Source of the DNA: Cellulosimicrobium sp. ES-005
GTDB taxonomy: Bacteria > Actinomycetota > Actinomycetes > Actinomycetales > Cellulomonadaceae
DNA length: 64,000 bases
NCBI RefSeq assembly: GCF_040448685.1
Contig: NZ_CP159290.1
Span: 1,550,001 to 1,614,000 of the forward strand
Direction: 5' to 3'
The translations under genes were made by a program, and so were the position numbers. The notes under the pieces were generated by a model that saw nothing but the letters and a program-made list of their open reading frames with translations, did no database searches and was not told where the DNA came from. Below are positions 61,120 through 64,000 of this stretch, piece after piece. Each line of letters starts with the position of its first letter. Within the stretch, counting starts at the first letter, position 1.

Positions 61120-62082
61120 CTAGGACATGTCGGCGAAGGGGTCGGCACTGTCCGGTAGCCAGTTCTTTGCCGGGTGGACCGATCGCCAGTGACGCGCGAT
61201 GTCGATGCGTCGCGCGACCCACACATCGGGGTGGCTGGCGACCAGGCCAAGGAAGCGCTTGAGGTCGGCTGCGCGCCCGGGCCGCCCGGAGATTCGCAGG
61301 TGGAGTCCGATGCTCATCATCTTGGGGCTATCGGCGCCCTCGTCGAGAAGCTGCTCCAGGCCGCGGGTCAGATACGCGGAGAAGGACTCGGACTGGAAGC
61401 CATAGGTGTTGACGTACCGTCCGTCGTTGTTGTCGAGCGTATACGGGACGACGAGCTGGGCGATGCCGTCGACGTCGACCCAGTAGGGCAGGTCGTCGCT
61501 GAACGAGTCGGAGTCGTAGAGGAATCCGCCGTGCTCGACGACCAGGCGGCGGGTGCTGTCGCTGTTGCGACCGGTGTACCACCCGGCGGGCGGTTCGCCG
61601 GCGACATCGGTGTGGATGCGGACGGCCTGCGCGATGTGGTCGCGCTCGACGTCGGAGCCCACCTCGGCATAGTTGATCCAGCGCAGCGAATGCGACGCGA
61701 TCTCCCAGCCGGACTCCTGCGCGGCCGCCACAAGGCCCGGGTTGCGCCGCATCGACTCAGCGATGCCGAAGACGGTGACGGGCAGCGAGCGCTCGGCGAA
61801 CAGGCGATGCAGGCGCCAGAAGCCAGCACGAGTCCCGTACTCGTACTGGGACTCGACGTTGAGGTTACGACGACCCGACAGTGCGGTCGTCGGCTCCTCG
61901 GTCAGGAACGCCTCGGATGCAGCGTCGCCGTGCAGGACGTTGTTCTCCCCGCCCTCCTCGAGGTTGATGACGAACGAGACGGCGACCTTCGCACCGCCCG
62001 GCCACCCCGCGTGCGGAGGACGCCCGGCATAGCCGGAGAGGTCGCGCGGATAGGGCTGCTCGATAGGGTGCGTCGTTGTCAT
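61120..62082 (-). CDS. Polysaccharide deacetylase / PuuE-type allantoinase-like enzyme
   Basis: The product is 320 residues, starting MTTTHPIEQPYPRDLSGYAG. The NodB-fold motifs are VAVSFVINLEEGGENNVLHG, PVTVFGIAESMRRNPGLVAA, GWEIASHSLRWINYAEVG, and LHLRISGRPGRAADLKRFLG. The EGGEN-NVLHGD segment and IASHS-RWI are typical of the PuuE group (cofactor-independent allantoinase) rather than of cell-wall deacetylases. It has no signal peptide, so it acts in the cytosol. Substrate is uncertain: the neighbours are a sialidase-fold protein and an FCD regulator, which do not point to purines. Confidence 0.82.
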   Translation of the reverse strand: MTTTHPIEQPYPRDLSGYAGRPPHAGWPGGAKVAVSFVINLEEGGENNVLHGDAASEAFLTEEPTTALSGRRNLNVESQYEYGTRAGFWRLHRLFAERSLPVTVFGIAESMRRNPGLVAAAQESGWEIASHSLRWINYAEVGSDVERDHIAQAVRIHTDVAGEPPAGWYTGRNSDSTRRLVVEHGGFLYDSDSFSDDLPYWVDVDGIAQLVVPYTLDNNDGRYVNTYGFQSESFSAYLTRGLEQLLDEGADSPKMMSIGLHLRISGRPGRAADLKRFLGLVASHPDVWVARRIDIARHWRSVHPAKNWLPDSADPFADMS

Positions 62083-62144
62083 CGCGTGTCTCTCCGTCGG
62101 GGTGATGTCGGTCGCCGACGCGCCGACTAGAATGCGTGGTGTTC

Positions 62145-62164
62145 GTTAGTCACATCTGACCAAC
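62145..62164. promoter_or_regulatory. Operator-like palindrome, copy 1 (GTTAGTCA-N4-TGACCAAC)
   Basis: GTTAGTCA-CATC-TGACCAAC lies between the divergent deacetylase-like and FCD regulator genes. A TAGAAT -10 box (62128-62133) precedes it on the plus strand, so the site falls at about +5 to +24 and would block transcription. It matches the site at 63015-63034 and is probably bound by the regulator encoded next to it. Confidence 0.7.
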
Positions 62165-62227
62165 ATCGGCCAACGATGGCCCCGACTCGCCATCCGCGTC
62201 AAGCGGACGGGCCTGGAGAGGACACAC

Positions 62228-63004
62228 ATGAACGATCGCGAAGGCGCGATGCTCGCTCTGGCGCACGCCATCTCGACGTCGGACGTTCCCGTGGGCACGC
62301 GCAACGCCCAACGCGAGCTCGCGGCACGTGGGATGGTCCTCAGCGAATCCTCCGTGTCTCGCCTCCTGCGCGAGATGGATCGGCGCGGGTGGACGACCCC
62401 GGCGGGGACGAAGGGGCGCACCCTTTCGGCAGAGGGGCGGCGCCGCGCCGCAGAGGCGGTCTTGGCGGAGCGGACGTCGGACTCGCTGCAGCACGCGGTG
62501 CGCGATGTTCAGGACCTGCTCGACCTGCTGCGCGCACGACAGGCCGTCGAGAGCGCTGTGGCTGCCGACGCGGCCCGCAATCCCAGCGGTGAGGGTGTCG
62601 CCGAGCTGCGACGGCTGTGCTCCGATCACGCGAACGCGGTCGGGAGCATGCCGATGATCGAGCAGCCTGGTCTTCAGTTCCATCGCGGCGTGGTGGAGCT
62701 GGCGAGCAACCGGATGCTCAAGCTCGCCGCCGACATGATGCTGGCCCCGCACCTGGACCGGGTCGAGGCTGTGCTCGACGCGATCTTGTCCACCCGCCGC
62801 GACGAGGAGCGTGTCGTCGCCGAGCACCGGGACGTCCTCGAGCGCATCGAGGCTCGCGATCCCGCGGGTGCTCAGGCAGCGATGGAGGCGCACTTCGACG
62901 ACATGATCGCAGCGGCGGAGAACGCCCTGGTGGGAAGCGGTGGCGCTCTCGTCGAGCGCCTCCTCGGCTGGGTCGAGGCCGTGCCCGATGTCATTCGACG
63001 CTGA
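62228..63004 (+). CDS. FCD-domain transcriptional regulator
   Basis: The product is 258 residues, starting MNDREGAMLALAHAISTSDV. A GGAGAGGA-type site lies 7-14 nt upstream. The N-terminal winged helix (ALAHAISTSDVPVGTRNAQR, ELAARGMVLSESSVSRLLRE, MDRRGWTTPAGTKGRTLSAE) looks like an NrpR/DUF128-type wHTH rather than the usual GntR form. The C-terminal FCD domain (about 90-245) has LLDLLRARQAVESAVAADAA, FHRGVVELASNRMLKLAADM, and EHRDVLERIEARDPAGAQAA with the metal His residues. It probably senses an acid-sugar metabolite and represses its neighbours. Confidence 0.85.
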   Translation: MNDREGAMLALAHAISTSDVPVGTRNAQRELAARGMVLSESSVSRLLREMDRRGWTTPAGTKGRTLSAEGRRRAAEAVLAERTSDSLQHAVRDVQDLLDLLRARQAVESAVAADAARNPSGEGVAELRRLCSDHANAVGSMPMIEQPGLQFHRGVVELASNRMLKLAADMMLAPHLDRVEAVLDAILSTRRDEERVVAEHRDVLERIEARDPAGAQAAMEAHFDDMIAAAENALVGSGGALVERLLGWVEAVPDVIRR

Positions 63005-63014
63005 CCTGGTCGGC

Positions 63015-63034
63015 GTTAGTCAGAATTGACAGAC
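63015..63034. promoter_or_regulatory. Operator-like palindrome, copy 2 (GTTAGTCA-N4-TGACAGAC)
   Basis: GTTAGTCA-GAAT-TGACAGAC lies 10 bp after the regulator stop and 77 bp before the sialidase-fold gene. Ten-base agreement with copy 1 in sequence and spacing suggests the same regulator binds here and controls the downstream gene separately. Confidence 0.7.
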
Positions 63035-63110
63035 GCCTGATCGGGTGTGCAGACTGCCGCCGTCGACGGAAACGACCGTCGGATCGACGACGCAACGACG
63101 GCAGGAGCAG

Positions 63111-64000
63111 ATGGTGGCCTCAGGCACGATGGTTCCGGCACGGGTGCTGATCAACCCGACCGAGGACCGGTTCCAGGACGAGCACCGCATGTGGCAGGGC
63201 ATCCCCTCGATCGAGCGGACGGCCGGTGGCCGTCTCTACGTCGACTGGTACACGGGGATGGAGACGGAGACCGGTGGCAACTTCGTCCTGGCAGTAACCA
63301 GCGACGACGAGGGCCGAACCTGGGACGGTCCTCGGTTCGTCGTCGAGCACCCCGATCCGCAGGTGCGCGTGTACGACCCGGCACTGTGGCGCGACCCGGC
63401 CGACCGGCTGTGGATGTTCTGGAACCAGAGCCGCGACTTCTTCGACGGCCGGGTCGGGGTGTGGGCGTCGGTTAGCGAGAACCCTGACGACGACACGCCC
63501 TCTTGGTCGCCGCCGCGGCGAATCGCCAACGGCCTGCAGATGAACAAGCCGACGGTGCTGTCCGACGGCACCTGGCTCTTCCCGACCGCCATCTGGGCAT
63601 GCCACGAGCCCACCGAGGACCACCCCCTCGACGGCGAGCGGTTCTCGAACGTGTACGCCTCCACCGACCAGGGCGAGACCATCAGGTACAGGGGCAGCGC
63701 TGACGTCCCGAACCGCAGCTTCGACGAGCACATGGTCGTCGAGAAGCAGGACGGCACGCTGTGGATGCTGGTGCGCTGCTTCGACGGCGTGGGGGAGTCA
63801 TTCTCCACCGATGGCGGACGCACATGGTCGCCCGGCCGGCGCAGCCACGTGGACGGCCCGTGCTCGCGGTTCCACATCCGACGAATGCCCTCTGGACGCC
63901 TGCTCATGATCAACCACGTCGACTTCGGCGAGCGGCGCACCGTCGAGGAGCTCGAGCTGCAGGGCAACGTCAAGGAGTGGAAGGGGCGTACCAACCTCAC
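63111..64000 (+). CDS. Sialidase-fold (BNR-repeat) protein, N-terminal part
   Basis: The frame is open to the window end; 296 residues are seen, starting MVASGTMVPARVLINPTEDR. AGGAG is just upstream of the ATG 63111/GTG 63114 pair. Features of the six-bladed sialidase fold are IPSIERTAGGRLYVDWYTGM, the Asp-box-like SDDEGRTWDGPR and STDGGRTWSPGR, and PALWRDPADRLWMFWNQ. It has no signal peptide, so it is intracellular and may be a glycoside hydrolase or lyase acting on imported oligosaccharides. The arginine triad of true sialidases cannot be confirmed from this part. Confidence 0.8.
   Translation, partial: MVASGTMVPARVLINPTEDRFQDEHRMWQGIPSIERTAGGRLYVDWYTGMETETGGNFVLAVTSDDEGRTWDGPRFVVEHPDPQVRVYDPALWRDPADRLWMFWNQSRDFFDGRVGVWASVSENPDDDTPSWSPPRRIANGLQMNKPTVLSDGTWLFPTAIWACHEPTEDHPLDGERFSNVYASTDQGETIRYRGSADVPNRSFDEHMVVEKQDGTLWMLVRCFDGVGESFSTDGGRTWSPGRRSHVDGPCSRFHIRRMPSGRLLMINHVDFGERRTVEELELQGNVKEWKGRTNL

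Noticed and set aside
60912-61250. 112-residue minus-strand frame beyond rnpB
   Set aside because: It overlaps the 3' end of the deacetylase-like gene in another frame and is low in aliphatic residues; no ribosome site.

Overview
The window is about 73-75% GC by eye, with GTG and ATG starts, strong GGAGG ribosome sites and heavy G/C third positions. It comes from a high-GC actinobacterium. DUF3145, DUF3052, a PucR-type FasR regulator beside fabD-fabH-acpP-fabF, homodimeric AceE, an AhpE-type peroxiredoxin, the RNase H/phosphatase fusion and a WhiB-like protein all point to Actinomycetia. The large LAxTG surface protein and overall style fit Promicromonosporaceae or Cellulomonadaceae (Cellulosimicrobium-like); the genus is an inference.

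Region 1 (1-12.5 kb) is one end of a compact siphophage-type prophage, all leftward except its repressor, abutting the 3' end of a tRNA-Asn gene. From right to left it has a repressor, a divergent operator region, an excisionase-like HTH protein, a chain of tiny 4-bp-overlapping genes (a 30-aa membrane peptide, a zinc-finger protein, a WhiB-like protein and a 42-aa ORF), a winged-helix replication-type protein, an HNH nuclease, large terminase, portal, a fused prohead protease-capsid protein, connector and tail genes, and a short tape measure. No integrase or small terminase is visible. The repressor frame ends inside the tRNA gene, so integration probably sets the repressor C-terminus.

Region 2 (12.5-33.2 kb) is mostly core genome: two tRNAs, a secreted trypsin-like protease, a DUF488 protein, an acyltransferase, a DUF1206 protein, peptide deformylase, DUF3145, a 1533-aa LAxTG-anchored repeat protein, the FAS-II operon with FasR, AceE, DUF3052, AhpE and tRNA-Val. 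The order fasR-fabD-(fabH)-acp-KAS / aceE / DUF3052 / ahpE and, further right, nif3 / coiled-coil protein / RNase H-phosphatase (51.4-54.5 kb) matches a block conserved in mycobacteria and streptomycetes. About 18 kb of accessory genes separates its two halves here.

Region 3 (33.2-51.4 kb) is accessory. It starts with a short gene-poor patch next to tRNA-Val that holds two small zinc-ribbon genes. It then has a five-gene set with the same families as E. coli yehI-yehL-yehM-yehP-yehQ (DUF4132, MoxR AAA+, DUF5682, VWA, SWIM). The last gene overlaps a family A DNA polymerase by 4 bp. Next are a VOC protein with an AraC regulator, a small membrane protein and a SulP transporter with an ArsR regulator that has a perfect 22-bp operator.

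Region 4 (51.4-60.9 kb) holds nif3, a zinc-ribbon family protein that has lost its cysteines, the RNase H/phosphatase, TfoX-like, YaaA, a tautomerase-fold protein, RecQ, HelD and the RNase P RNA. Region 5 (61.1-64 kb) is a small catabolic-looking set: an allantoinase/polysaccharide-deacetylase-like enzyme, an FCD regulator and a sialidase-fold protein cut by the window end. Two matching operator-like palindromes flank the regulator gene.
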